From assembly GCA_012838205.1 (NCBI GenBank), contig DUPR01000057.1, forward strand, positions 1 through 9,034: DNA of 9,034 nt, written 5' to 3'. Position 1 is the first letter of the stretch. Each line of letters begins with the position of its first letter. The translations under genes and the position numbers were made by a program. The notes under the pieces are model-generated. The model saw nothing but the letters and a program-made list of their open reading frames with translations, did no database searches and was not told where the DNA came from. This document shows, in pieces, positions 1 through 7,495 of the stretch. This DNA comes from Methanobacterium sp. (GTDB lineage: Archaea; Methanobacteriota; Methanobacteria; Methanobacteriales; Methanobacteriaceae).

Positions 1-689
1 AATACCAGGTCGGCAAAGTAGATCCAGCCAATGTGCATGGTGCAAAATACTAAAGATGTGTATAACAATCCCCATCCTGCTCCGATCAACTTCATAGCAT
101 TGTTTTGAAGTATCCCGCGAAACAATAATTCCTCAGCCAAACCTGTAGATAGTAACAGGACAATGAAACCTCCCAAAAGAAGAACTGGAGTGAATTGAGG
201 GATTAGGGGATCTGGGCGTAGTATGAAAAACTCCATTATCCCAGTGATAAATCCAGTGAGGGCTATGAAAAATTGCACCCGGTAATTGTCCCGATAGTCA
301 CCCATGAACATTCCAACATCTTTCATGGTGAGATTTTGGCGCCGCATGATAACTATTGACGCTGCAAAAAGGGGTATTGCAACAATAGGAAACCAGTAGA
401 GGGGTTTTATCTGCATCATGGGTATGGAAAGCCCTACGATGCGTATGATGGGGATGGGCATCATGCTGCGCAGTAGGTTGGAAAAATCAGTGGACTCTAC
501 CATGGCTGCGTTAACCAGGAGTATGAATAATATGATGGTGTGTATTGATAAGCCCCAAATCTTATTGACATAGGTAGTTAAAATTTCAGCAACTATCAGA
601 CCTAAAAGGTATAAAACCAGTGTCAACTTATACTCCCAGGCAAATCTCCTGCTAAACTGCTGATCTTGTAGTCCTTCAACACTTTTCAC
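1..689 (-). CDS. CPBP-family intramembrane metalloprotease, 3' end cut off by the window
   Basis: The reading frame stays open from a GTG at 689 down to base 1, giving 229 codons with the C-terminus outside the window. The product is very hydrophobic, with membrane segments near residues 22-41, 50-64, 99-114, 139-157 and 167-184. The family signature is visible: EELLFRG at 186-192 supplies the E-E-x3-R motif, and FCTMH at 215-219 supplies the F-x3-H motif; these are the metal-binding and catalytic residues of CPBP (Abi, Rce1-like) membrane proteases. The GTG start is chosen because AGGAG lies 9 nt upstream and the next upstream ATG runs into a stop at once. It is transcribed away from the glycosyltransferase at 834. 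Archaeal substrates of this family are mostly unknown, so no role is assigned. Family assignment is confident; the last H motif is not in view. Confidence 0.88.
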   Translation of the reverse strand, partial: MKSVEGLQDQQFSRRFAWEYKLTLVLYLLGLIVAEILTTYVNKIWGLSIHTIILFILLVNAAMVESTDFSNLLRSMMPIPIIRIVGLSIPMMQIKPLYWFPIVAIPLFAASIVIMRRQNLTMKDVGMFMGDYRDNYRVQFFIALTGFITGIMEFFILRPDPLIPQFTPVLLLGGFIVLLLSTGLAEELLFRGILQNNAMKLIGAGWGLLYTSLVFCTMHIGWIYFADLV

Positions 690-698
690 TTTTATTTA

Positions 699-703
699 CT
701 CCT
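699..703 (-). promoter_or_regulatory. Ribosome binding site fixing the GTG start of the CPBP protease
   Basis: AGGAG on the minus strand lies 9 nt before the GTG at 689. No in-frame ATG is nearby, and the ATG at about 710 is followed by a TAG two codons on. The site therefore decides the start. Confidence 0.65.
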
Positions 704-752
704 AATTCATCTTTAAGTAGGTAACTGTAAAATTGGAAGTTTAGTTCTACTA

Positions 753-760
753 CATTATAA
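753..760 (-). promoter_or_regulatory. Possible TATA box for the CPBP protease gene
   Basis: TTATAATG on the minus strand lies about 65 nt before the start codon. With the usual archaeal spacing of about 25 nt to the start of transcription it would give a leader of roughly 40 nt. The region is AT-rich, so this is only a plausible placement. Confidence 0.3.
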
Positions 761-773
761 CACTAACTATCTC

Positions 774-790
774 GGGCAGATATAAATATC
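774..790 (+). promoter_or_regulatory. Probable TATA box and BRE of the glycosyltransferase gene
   Basis: TATAAATA at 781-788 is preceded by the purine-rich GGGCAGA at 774-780, which fits an archaeal BRE plus TATA box. Transcription would begin near 810-815, just ahead of the AGGAG site at 821-825 and the ATG at 834, so the leader would be short. Confidence 0.5.
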
Positions 791-833
791 TTAACACCAT
801 AATACAATTGTTCCAAGAAAAGGAGAAACATTT

Positions 834-1718
834 ATGATAACCGCCATCATACCAGCCTACAATGAGGAGAAAACCATTGGAAGTGTAGTTTTAGGCACAC
901 TAGAACATGTTTCAAAGGTTATTGTTGTAGACGACGGTAGCAGTGATAAAACCAGCCAGATAGCCAGACTAGCCGGGGCAGAAGTACTAGTGCATCCGGT
1001 TAACAAGGGAAAAGGAGCAGCACTTAAAACTGGATTTAAGGCAGTGGAGGATGCTAAGATCATCGTCACCCTAGATTCTGATGGTCAACATGACTCTGGA
1101 CTGATTCCCAAACTCATCCAACCCATCCAGGATGATGAGGCAGATTTGGTTAATGGCAGCCGTTACCTTCATGGTAAAGATGATGACACCCCTTCCTACC
1201 GTAGGGTGGGACAGAATGTGTTGGATGCAGCCACCAACTTCAGTGGGGATCTAAAGATAACTGATAGTCAGAGCGGTTTCCGGGCTTTTGCCGGTCACAC
1301 CATACCAGTATTTGGTTTTCACAGTTCTGGTTACACTATTGAAAGTGAAATGCTTATCGATGCTGCGAATGCTGGTTTAAGGATTAAGGAAGTTGAAATC
1401 GAAGCTATTTATGGTGAAGACGGTCATCATAAGTCTAACCCGGTTAAGCATGGTGTGGGTGTTCTTTTGCGGATCATTCGGGATATGGAGTATAACCGTC
1501 CCTTGTATTATTTCGGTGCTCCTGGTGCAGTGATGGTCTTAATTGGCATGGTACTTAGCATAATCTTTTTCAGCGAATATATAACTGATCGTTCTCCTAG
1601 CCTGTTACCCACTGCAATGGCTGCTTTGTTAACCATATTCGGTTCTTTCATAGCATTCACTGGACTTATCCTTCACAGTATCTCCAGGATGATCAAAAGA
1701 GAAATGAACAACATGTAA
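834..1718 (+). CDS. Family 2 glycosyltransferase, dolichyl-phosphate sugar synthase-like, with two C-terminal membrane helices
   Basis: This 294-residue protein is a GT-A fold glycosyltransferase of family GT2. IPAYNEE at 6-12 opens the nucleotide-binding fold, VVDDGSSDKT at 31-40 is the conserved aspartate loop, NKGKGAAL at 57-64 is typical of polyprenyl-phosphate mannose or glucose synthases, DSD at 81-83 is the metal-binding DxD, and DSQSGFRAF at 144-152 is the acceptor-side motif. Two hydrophobic helices at about 227-246 and 259-281 anchor the C-terminus in the membrane. By family, it should transfer a sugar from a nucleotide donor to a lipid phosphate carrier on the cytoplasmic face, feeding N-glycan or surface polymer synthesis. 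The exact sugar cannot be told. AGGAG lies 8 nt before the ATG. The gene stands alone, divergent from the protease and convergent with cbiF. Confidence 0.9.
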   Translation: MITAIIPAYNEEKTIGSVVLGTLEHVSKVIVVDDGSSDKTSQIARLAGAEVLVHPVNKGKGAALKTGFKAVEDAKIIVTLDSDGQHDSGLIPKLIQPIQDDEADLVNGSRYLHGKDDDTPSYRRVGQNVLDAATNFSGDLKITDSQSGFRAFAGHTIPVFGFHSSGYTIESEMLIDAANAGLRIKEVEIEAIYGEDGHHKSNPVKHGVGVLLRIIRDMEYNRPLYYFGAPGAVMVLIGMVLSIIFFSEYITDRSPSLLPTAMAALLTIFGSFIAFTGLILHSISRMIKREMNNM

Positions 1719-1737
1719 AAATAGGATCAATATGTAA

Positions 1738-1778
1738 AATCATTTTATTCATAAAAAAAAATGATTCTTTCTTTTTCT
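1738..1778 (+). terminator. Hairpin plus T-rich terminator of the glycosyltransferase gene
   Basis: AATCATTT at 1738-1745 pairs perfectly with AAATGATT at 1759-1766 across a 13-nt A-rich loop, and a T-rich tract (CTTTCTTTTTCTCC) follows at once. It begins about 20 nt after the stop codon. Either the hairpin or the T-rich stretch, which alone can end archaeal transcripts, would serve. Confidence 0.6.
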
Positions 1779-1848
1779 CCGACATTGAATGATTTAATCC
1801 AATTCCAATAATGTTTTATTGACTATGCTTTTATCCGATAATAATATA

Positions 1849-2013
1849 TCTACTTGTAAAATGAGTTTAATTTTAATGAATTCATCCAATTGTAAAATGA
1901 GTTTAATTTTGATGGCTTTCCACTTGAAAAATAAGTTTAATTTTAATGGATTTATCCACTTGCAAAATGAGTTTTATTTTAATTGCTTTATCCGATTATA
2001 AAATATTTATTTT
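1849..2013. repeat. Degenerate AT-rich 36-bp tandem repeat array
   Basis: Four full units and one decayed unit start at 1849, 1885, 1919, 1955 and 1991, with steps of 36, 34, 36 and 36 bp. The shared core is close to ACTTGTAAAATGAGTTTAA, followed by TTTTAATGG and a TTTATCC junction. TATCC-like junctions at 1798 and 1834, exactly 36 bp apart, suggest older, more decayed units to the left, separated from the clear array by a 15-bp irregularity. The array fills most of the 389-bp gap between the convergent glycosyltransferase and cbiF genes. Units touch with no unique spacers, so it is not CRISPR. The 36-bp step equals twelve codons, but the 34-bp unit breaks any shared frame, which argues against coding. 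Confidence 0.8.
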
Positions 2014-2045
2014 GGACATGATACTGGGGGTGGCACTTACCTTCC

Positions 2046-2105
2046 AAAAAAAATGTCCTTTAGATGTGAGGAAGACTTGATTATTTTCATAGATGAATAC
2101 TATGA
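2046..2105 (-). terminator. Hairpin and T8 tract downstream of cbiF
   Basis: On the minus strand, directly after the cbiF stop codon, a perfect 6-bp inverted repeat (TCATAG at 2087-2092 with CTATGA at 2100-2105, 7-nt loop) is followed about 33 nt later by eight T residues (2053-2046). The T-tract is the likely point of termination; the stem may mark the 3' end. Confidence 0.5.
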
Positions 2106-2107
2106 TC

Positions 2108-2875
2108 CTATTTTTCTTCACCCTTCCTGTATTCATGTGTGAAGTGCGGGTCGTAGAGTTTGGATGGAACCACACAAGATGTACCAAGCACGTCACCCAC
2201 CACAATTATGGCAGTCTTCTGAATTTTCTCCTGGTGAACCTTACCTGCAATATCTTCCAGTGTGCCCCGGACTATCTTCTCATCAGTCCAACTGGCGCGC
2301 TGCACCACCGCCACTGGAGTGTCTGGATCATACGAGCCAAGAAGTTCACCCACAACTTTATCAATCATATGCACTCCCAGGAAGATGCACATGGTGGCCT
2401 TGTGCTCTGCCAGTGACTTAATGGATTCAAGCTCCGGTTTTGGGGTTCTACCCCCGGGGCGGGTGATGATTACTGTCTGTGAAACCATGGGCAAGGTCAG
2501 TTCTGATCTAAGTGCTGCGGCTGTTGCAAATAAAGAGCTGACACCAGGGATGATCTCATAGGAAATATCTTTACCTTCAAGGTACTGGATCTGCTCACCA
2601 ATAGCACCGTAGATAGCTGGGTCTCCAGTGTGCACCCTGGCCACCAACTCACCCTTCTGGACTGATTTTTCCATTATCTCCAGTATCTGGTCCAGGTTCA
2701 TCTGTGCACTGTTATGGGTCACTGCCTCTTTTTTGGCGTATCTGAGAACTTCAGGGTTAACCAGGGATCCGGCATAGATTATCACATCTGCCTGGCTAAT
2801 GACTTTGGAAGCTTTAACTGTTATTAACTCCGGATCTCCAGGTCCGGCTCCTATGAAAACTACTTTACCCTTCAT
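2108..2875 (-). CDS. cbiF: Cobalt-precorrin-4 C11-methyltransferase (CbiF/CobM family)
   Basis: This 255-residue cytoplasmic enzyme transfers a methyl group from S-adenosylmethionine to C11 of cobalt-precorrin-4 in the anaerobic cobalamin pathway. Family marks run in order: GAGPGDPELIT at 9-19 (N-terminal SAM-binding loop), YAGSLVNPEVL at 34-44, ARVHTGDPAIYGAI at 79-92, PGVSS at 110-114, and SQTVIITRPGGRTP at 132-145, the last being characteristic of the C11 enzyme among corrin methyltransferases. Length matches the family. GGTGG lies 9 nt before the ATG. The first DUF166 gene is 127 bp upstream on the same strand, so co-transcription is possible but not shown. The corrinoid made is needed for the membrane methyltransferase of methanogenesis. 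No other cobalamin gene is in view; the pathway is often scattered in these archaea. Recognition is confident. Confidence 0.95.
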   Translation of the reverse strand: MKGKVVFIGAGPGDPELITVKASKVISQADVIIYAGSLVNPEVLRYAKKEAVTHNSAQMNLDQILEIMEKSVQKGELVARVHTGDPAIYGAIGEQIQYLEGKDISYEIIPGVSSLFATAAALRSELTLPMVSQTVIITRPGGRTPKPELESIKSLAEHKATMCIFLGVHMIDKVVGELLGSYDPDTPVAVVQRASWTDEKIVRGTLEDIAGKVHQEKIQKTAIIVVGDVLGTSCVVPSKLYDPHFTHEYRKGEEK

Positions 2876-3002
2876 TATATCATTCCACCATCAATGAGGA
2901 AATTACTTACTCGCATCAAATCTATCCTAGGAGTAGATTACTATCTCAATATTAATTATAATGAATAAATTAAACTCGGCCCTAATTCTAATGAGGAGAT
3001 TA

Positions 3003-3896
<894 letters not shown>

Positions 3897-3951
3897 AGTA
3901 AAAACCCTCTTTTTATCTTACAATGTGGAGTTTTAATAAAAAAATTCTTCA

Positions 3952-3982
3952 ATCACATCAAAAATATTTCCATACTTGTGAT
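3952..3982. repeat. Short inverted repeat in the DUF166 copy 1 leader
   Basis: ATCACA at 3952-3957 and TGTGAT at 3977-3982 form a perfect inverted repeat with a 19-nt spacer. It sits about where transcription from the TATA box at 4001-4008 would begin. It could be an operator or a leader stem, but a 6-bp match in AT-rich DNA may be chance. Confidence 0.25.
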
Positions 3983-4000
3983 CTTAAGTAACTTAATCCT

Positions 4001-4008
4001 TATTTATA
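4001..4008 (-). promoter_or_regulatory. Probable TATA box of DUF166 copy 1
   Basis: TATAAATA on the minus strand, the same octamer as at the glycosyltransferase promoter, lies 105 nt before the ATG at 3896. Transcription would begin near 3978, leaving a leader of about 80 nt, longer than at the neighbouring genes. Confidence 0.4.
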
Positions 4009-4121
4009 CTATTTACGAAAACATTATCCCCCCACACCTATCTAAAAAAAAAGCATCATCATAAAAAAAATCGATTCAATCCTCGGTGTGAAGAGTAATT
4101 AGCAAACACGTAGGGTGCAAT

Positions 4122-4150
4122 TAGAAAACCAAATAGCCTATTGTTTTCTA
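4122..4150. repeat. Long inverted repeat at the end of the decayed membrane gene
   Basis: TAGAAAAC at 4122-4129 matches GTTTTCTA at 4143-4150 perfectly, and AATAG at 4132-4136 matches CTATT at 4138-4142 inside it, so nearly the whole 29 bp can fold on itself. On the minus strand the repeat begins with the TAG stop of the decayed frame ending at 4148, as a terminator stem would. No T-run follows on the minus strand. Confidence 0.5.
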
Positions 4151-4334
4151 TTCAAAATCATTATCCTCCACTTTTTCCAGTGCCCAGAGGATCAAAAAGA
4201 TGATGCTTAAACTATATTGCAGTGATTTTGGTTAAAACTACCAGTGCAAAAAATATGCTAGAGATTAGGTATAATACTTTTCACTTTTGCCTTTATACCT
4301 TGGATAATATGGCAGACAATAAGAAGAAGATCAT
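4148..4334 (-). pseudogene. Possible decayed gene for a small membrane protein
   Basis: Reading the minus strand from an ATG at 4334 gives a hydrophobic stretch (MIFFLLSAILSKV), then TAA and TGA stops within five codons, then in the same frame VLYLISSIFFALVVLTKITA ending in TAG. A shift of frame then gives SLSIIFLILWALEKVEDNDF plus Glu and a stop at 4148. Three hydrophobic segments in order, with a charged tail typical of a small membrane protein, suggest a gene broken by at least two stops and one frameshift. Just upstream (about 4340-4410) another short frame encodes RITIKGEDITIKQPITNQGQ and a stop, perhaps the tail of a lost neighbour. No family is recognised. AT-rich DNA readily encodes hydrophobic residues, so this is tentative. 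Confidence 0.35.
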
Positions 4335-4456
4335 TGATTTTCTACTGACCCTGATTTGTTATAGGCTGTTTAATTGTTATATCTTCACCTTTAATGGTTA
4401 TTCTTAATCTATTACTCAATTATCTAGTTGAATAAACAGTTAAAGAAAACATGCCT

Positions 4457-4489
4457 AAAAAAAATAATGAGAATTTCCCAAAAAGGAAA
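4457..4489 (-). terminator. Hairpin and T8 terminator of DUF166 copy 2
   Basis: On the minus strand, TTTCC (4489-4485) and GGAAA (4478-4474) form a stem with a 6-nt loop about 36 nt after the stop codon, and eight T residues follow at 4464-4457. This suggests copy 2 has its own transcript, separate from copy 1. Confidence 0.5.
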
Positions 4490-4524
4490 ATAGAATTTTT
4501 TTTCAGGATGGAAGATTGGTTAAT

Positions 4525-5430
4525 CTAATTCTTTTTTTGATTTAATTGAAACTTTCCAGTTTCAATGCTTATGGCATTTAGTGGACATTCTTTAATACAT
4601 ATTTCACAGTACCCACAGGTTGCTGGGTCAATTAGGGCTTTGCCCTCTTCATTAATGGTTATGGTGTCCAATCCTATGAGGACTTGGGGGCAGTTTTCTT
4701 GGCATTCTTTCTGGCACTCTTCAGCTTTGCATAGTGAATGGTCCACCACTGCGGTTTTAACTGCAAATCCCAGACCCCTTTTAACTGCTTCCTTGATCTG
4801 GTAACTGGCCAGGTGGAGGCTGGTGTCACCCACAACTGGGTCAGTGTCAGTACTAGCATTGCAGGGATAGTTGTGGAGTTTATGTGCTGCTAACAGTTCT
4901 GCCTCAGCACTGGGCGTGCTCCACAATCCTTTGGCTATGTAGTTGGTGGAGCCACAGGGAGCTCCCCTTAAAACTTCCACCTTTTTTATGAAACCATCTG
5001 CCTTGACAAAAAGCACTGGTTTGCCAAAACGGCTGGCAAACTCGTCTATAGGTGCATCTCCCACTGGCTCCAGTGAACAGAAGGGTTTAGGAAACACGAT
5101 CCGGACATCAGGGGCGGAGTCAATGATCTCCTGCTGCAAGCCAGGTGGCATCTGCTTCGGCCCGTAGATGGGTATTATAGCTGATTTGGCCCCGGTTTTC
5201 CGGGCTACCTCAGCAACTATCATGTTTATATCACCAGAAAGTCCCACTGCCAGGATAAGATCCGAGGGTGGTAAACTTTTAGGTAGGTACTGGGAAAAGT
5301 CGTCAATTAATGGAGGTGTATCTTCTGGGTATTCCTCCATTCCCACTATGTTACTGGCCATGCCTTGTTCAGCCAGGTTGTTGACTACCCTGCCACCATA
5401 CTTGCCTGAACTTAAAATGTAGATCCTAAT
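4525..5430 (-). CDS. DUF166 protein with C-terminal two-cluster ferredoxin domain, copy 2, ATT start proposed
   Basis: This is a paralogue of the protein at 3003-3896. The proposed frame of 301 residues aligns with it without a gap through the last cluster cysteine; by eye about two thirds of the first 120 residues are identical. The first in-frame ATG is at 5361, but the 23 codons before it (RIYILSSGKYGGRVVNNLAE and flanks) match the sister's N-terminus residue for residue. No ATG, GTG or TTG occurs in frame before the upstream stop near 5508. ATT at 5430 falls exactly at the sister's Met1, with GGTGG 6 nt upstream, so I place the start there. With that numbering C118, C159, C190, the C234-C239-C243-C247 set and the C272-C275-C278-C282 set all coincide with copy 1. 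Its role is unknown. A mutated start or sequence error is the main alternative. Confidence 0.8.
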   Translation of the reverse strand: MRIYILSSGKYGGRVVNNLAEQGMASNIVGMEEYPEDTPPLIDDFSQYLPKSLPPSDLILAVGLSGDINMIVAEVARKTGAKSAIIPIYGPKQMPPGLQQEIIDSAPDVRIVFPKPFCSLEPVGDAPIDEFASRFGKPVLFVKADGFIKKVEVLRGAPCGSTNYIAKGLWSTPSAEAELLAAHKLHNYPCNASTDTDPVVGDTSLHLASYQIKEAVKRGLGFAVKTAVVDHSLCKAEECQKECQENCPQVLIGLDTITINEEGKALIDPATCGYCEICIKECPLNAISIETGKFQLNQKKN

Positions 5431-5436
5431 ATCAAT

Positions 5437-5441
5437 CCACC
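5437..5441 (-). promoter_or_regulatory. Ribosome binding site supporting the ATT start of DUF166 copy 2
   Basis: GGTGG, within a longer G-rich run, lies 6 nt before the ATT at 5430. By contrast, the ATG at 5361 has no convincing site before it, only AAGG at an unworkable 1-nt spacing. This placement favours initiation at ATT. Confidence 0.5.
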
Positions 5442-5477
5442 CCCATCCCTCATCATCCTGGAAATTGCATTCTATAG

Positions 5478-5489
5478 ATATAATATATT
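5478..5489 (-). promoter_or_regulatory. Probable TATA box of DUF166 copy 2
   Basis: An AATATATTATAT stretch on the minus strand lies about 50-60 nt before the proposed ATT start. Transcription would start near 5455, giving a short leader that includes the GGTGG site. If so, the N-terminal codons before 5361 are transcribed, as the ATT start requires. Confidence 0.4.
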
Positions 5490-5535
5490 GTATGAGCTTT
5501 GGTGACTATTCAAATTTTCTAGTGTAATATTCATG

Positions 5536-5567
5536 GGGTAAGGAAATTATTCAGAGGGTAAGGAAAT
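5536..5567. repeat. Pair of 12-bp direct repeats two helical turns apart
   Basis: GGGTAAGGAAAT occurs at 5536-5547 and again at 5556-5567, identical in all 12 positions and 20 bp apart start to start. The pair lies about 50-80 bp upstream of the proposed TATA box of DUF166 copy 2. Two identical sites on the same face of the helix fit a regulator binding side by side, most likely an activator given the distance. No such motif was noticed upstream of copy 1. Confidence 0.55.
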
Positions 5568-5644
5568 CACCAAAAACATTTCACCCCCAAAAAAAATTGT
5601 GGGATTCTCATAAATTATTCATTATAATAGTTGATGCACTGATT

Positions 5645-5671
5645 ATTAGCTAATGGATAATTTTAGCTAAT
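5645..5671. repeat. Two TTAGCTAA palindromes 17 bp apart
   Basis: TTAGCTAAT occurs at 5646-5654 and 5663-5671; the first sits within the perfect palindrome ATTAGCTAAT at 5645-5654. They may be protein-binding sites, but they lie about 155 bp upstream of the nearest promoter and the DNA is AT-rich. Confidence 0.3.
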
Positions 5672-5759
5672 TTGAGGATTTTTTTTATAAAAAATAGAGT
5701 AAGCAGAAATAATGGCAGTGGTTGGGATGAATTGCTAATTTGAAAAGTAAATTAGGCTT

Positions 5760-5768
5760 AAAAAAAAA
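5760..5768 (-). terminator. T9 tract ending the purA and TIGR04076-like transcript
   Basis: Nine T residues on the minus strand lie about 50 nt past the stop at 5819. There is no stem before them; a plain T-tract is an accepted archaeal termination signal. Confidence 0.45.
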
Positions 5769-5818
5769 GTTAGGACAATTTTAAGAGAAGATATGATTTT
5801 TTTTTTGGCTGGGAATTC

Positions 5819-6118
5819 TTATTCATCATCGATCTTCCTGCAAGAGAAGATCACTGTCCCACCATCAGTGTATGGTTTTCCTGGGTCCACACATTGCAGG
5901 TAGGCATGTTCCTGGTCATCCTCCTTGGTTAGTCCCAGGGTGAGGGGTATCCAGTTGTGTTCCAGGATGGTGGTGTAATGGAGGATGGTGGACAGGGCAT
6001 GGGTGCACACTGCATCGGTTTTGTGGAGAATTATCTCCGGATCCTTGAATACCATACGATCGCCCTGTTTATATACTGGGCAGTGCCCTTTTATTTCATG
6101 GACTGTTATTTCTAACAT
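5819..6118 (-). CDS. TIGR04076-like small protein, 99 residues
   Basis: The protein begins MLEITVHEIKGHCPVYKQGD and contains C13, C38, C76 and C93. The pattern GHCPVYKQGD near the start, CTHALS at 38-43, and CVDPGKPYTDGGTVIFS at 76-92 fits the small TIGR04076 family, whose function is unknown; I rely on memory of that family. The ATG at 6118 is preferred over the in-frame TTG at 6134-6136 because a G6 run stands 10 nt before the ATG, and because homologues as I recall them begin just before this first strand. It follows purA by 45 nt on the same strand, so the two are probably co-transcribed and the protein may have a metabolic link to nucleotide synthesis, though that is inference. The conserved cysteines could bind metal. 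Confidence 0.75.
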   Translation of the reverse strand: MLEITVHEIKGHCPVYKQGDRMVFKDPEIILHKTDAVCTHALSTILHYTTILEHNWIPLTLGLTKEDDQEHAYLQCVDPGKPYTDGGTVIFSCRKIDDE

Positions 6119-6128
6119 TAAATATAAA

Positions 6129-6134
6129 CCCCCC
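6129..6134 (-). promoter_or_regulatory. G-rich ribosome binding site deciding the ATG start at 6118
   Basis: A run of six G followed by TTT on the minus strand ends 10 nt before the ATG at 6118. It overlaps the alternative TTG start at 6134-6136, which therefore lacks a site of its own at normal spacing. Confidence 0.45.
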
Positions 6135-6163
6135 AACCCAACTGTTGTATCAGTACACCAATA

Positions 6164-7186
<1,023 letters not shown>

Positions 7187-7236
7187 CTGATCATATCCTC
7201 TCGTGATTTTAACCTCTCTTATATTGTAATGATGGG

Positions 7237-7244
7237 CATAAAAA
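7237..7244 (-). promoter_or_regulatory. Possible TATA box of purA
   Basis: TTTTTATG on the minus strand lies about 50 nt before the purA ATG, which would put the start of transcription near 7215 and leave a leader of about 30 nt. AATATAAG nearer the gene is too close to leave room for the ribosome site. Confidence 0.3.
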
Positions 7245-7395
7245 GGTTAGCATAGCCCCCTGAAAATCTTCCCATCATCACACCCCAGACATCCAATCTT
7301 TTAAAAAAACGCCCGAACCATTACATGACTTCAAATGAGGACATTGCCACTGGTTTTAGAAGTTTTAATCACCATACACTGTTGAAGTTTTACTC

Positions 7396-7433
7396 ATCTT
7401 GGTTGTGATGAAAAATCTTGGTTATGATAAAAA
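7396..7433. repeat. Two-copy 19-bp tandem repeat
   Basis: ATCTTGGTTGTGATGAAAA at 7396-7414 is followed directly by a second copy at 7415-7433 that differs at two positions (A for G within TTATGATA). It lies 60-100 bp past the stop of the AAA ATPase and well upstream of purA. It may be a replication slippage product. Confidence 0.6.
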
Positions 7434-7436
7434 AAA
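7429..7436 (-). terminator. T8 tract downstream of the AAA ATPase gene
   Basis: Eight T residues on the minus strand lie about 60 nt past the stop codon at 7496 and overlap the end of the 19-bp tandem repeat. No stem precedes them. Confidence 0.4.
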
Positions 7437-7495
7437 TTGTTGCTAAACGATTTATTCAATAGAGTAGTATGCATCTAGCTAATCATCCAGCCTAT

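Larger units (their letters stand above)
5431..5818. other. AT-rich spacer upstream of DUF166 copy 2
   Basis: No coding frame of note was found on either strand. The spacer holds the leader and TATA box of DUF166 copy 2, a phased 12-bp direct repeat (5536-5567), two TTAGCTAA palindromes (5645-5671) and the T-tract terminator for the gene at 5819 (5760-5768). Homopolymer A or T runs are frequent. Confidence 0.6.
7187..7495. other. Spacer between the AAA ATPase gene and purA
   Basis: About 309 bp without a supported gene. It contains the purA leader and possible TATA box on the right-to-left side, a 19-bp tandem repeat at 7396-7433 and a T8 tract that probably ends the ATPase transcript. The stretch 7250-7390 shows nothing I can name. 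Confidence 0.6.

Noticed and set aside
1819..2001. A 60-codon plus-strand frame with repeating Lys-Met-Ser-Leu-Ile-Leu and Asn-Phe-Asn motifs
   Set aside because: The repeats in the peptide come from the 36-bp DNA repeat; the 34-bp unit shifts the register, there is no ribosome site, and composition simply follows AT-rich DNA.
1849..2013. CRISPR array
   Set aside because: The units are contiguous and degenerate, with no unique spacers and no cas genes nearby.
2876..3002. Cobalamin riboswitch ahead of cbiF
   Set aside because: The 127-bp spacer is too short and too AT-rich to hold the fold, and no B12-box-like element was seen.
4222..4407. A 61-codon plus-strand frame between the DUF166 copies
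   Set aside because: It has no ribosome site or recognisable motif, and it lies antisense to the better-supported membrane remnant.
5361..5361. ATG at 5361 as the true start of DUF166 copy 2
   Set aside because: It would remove 23 residues conserved with the paralogue, including the first strand, and lacks a ribosome site at workable spacing.
6134..6136. TTG start for the TIGR04076-like protein
   Set aside because: The G-rich site overlaps this TTG and is correctly spaced for the ATG at 6118.
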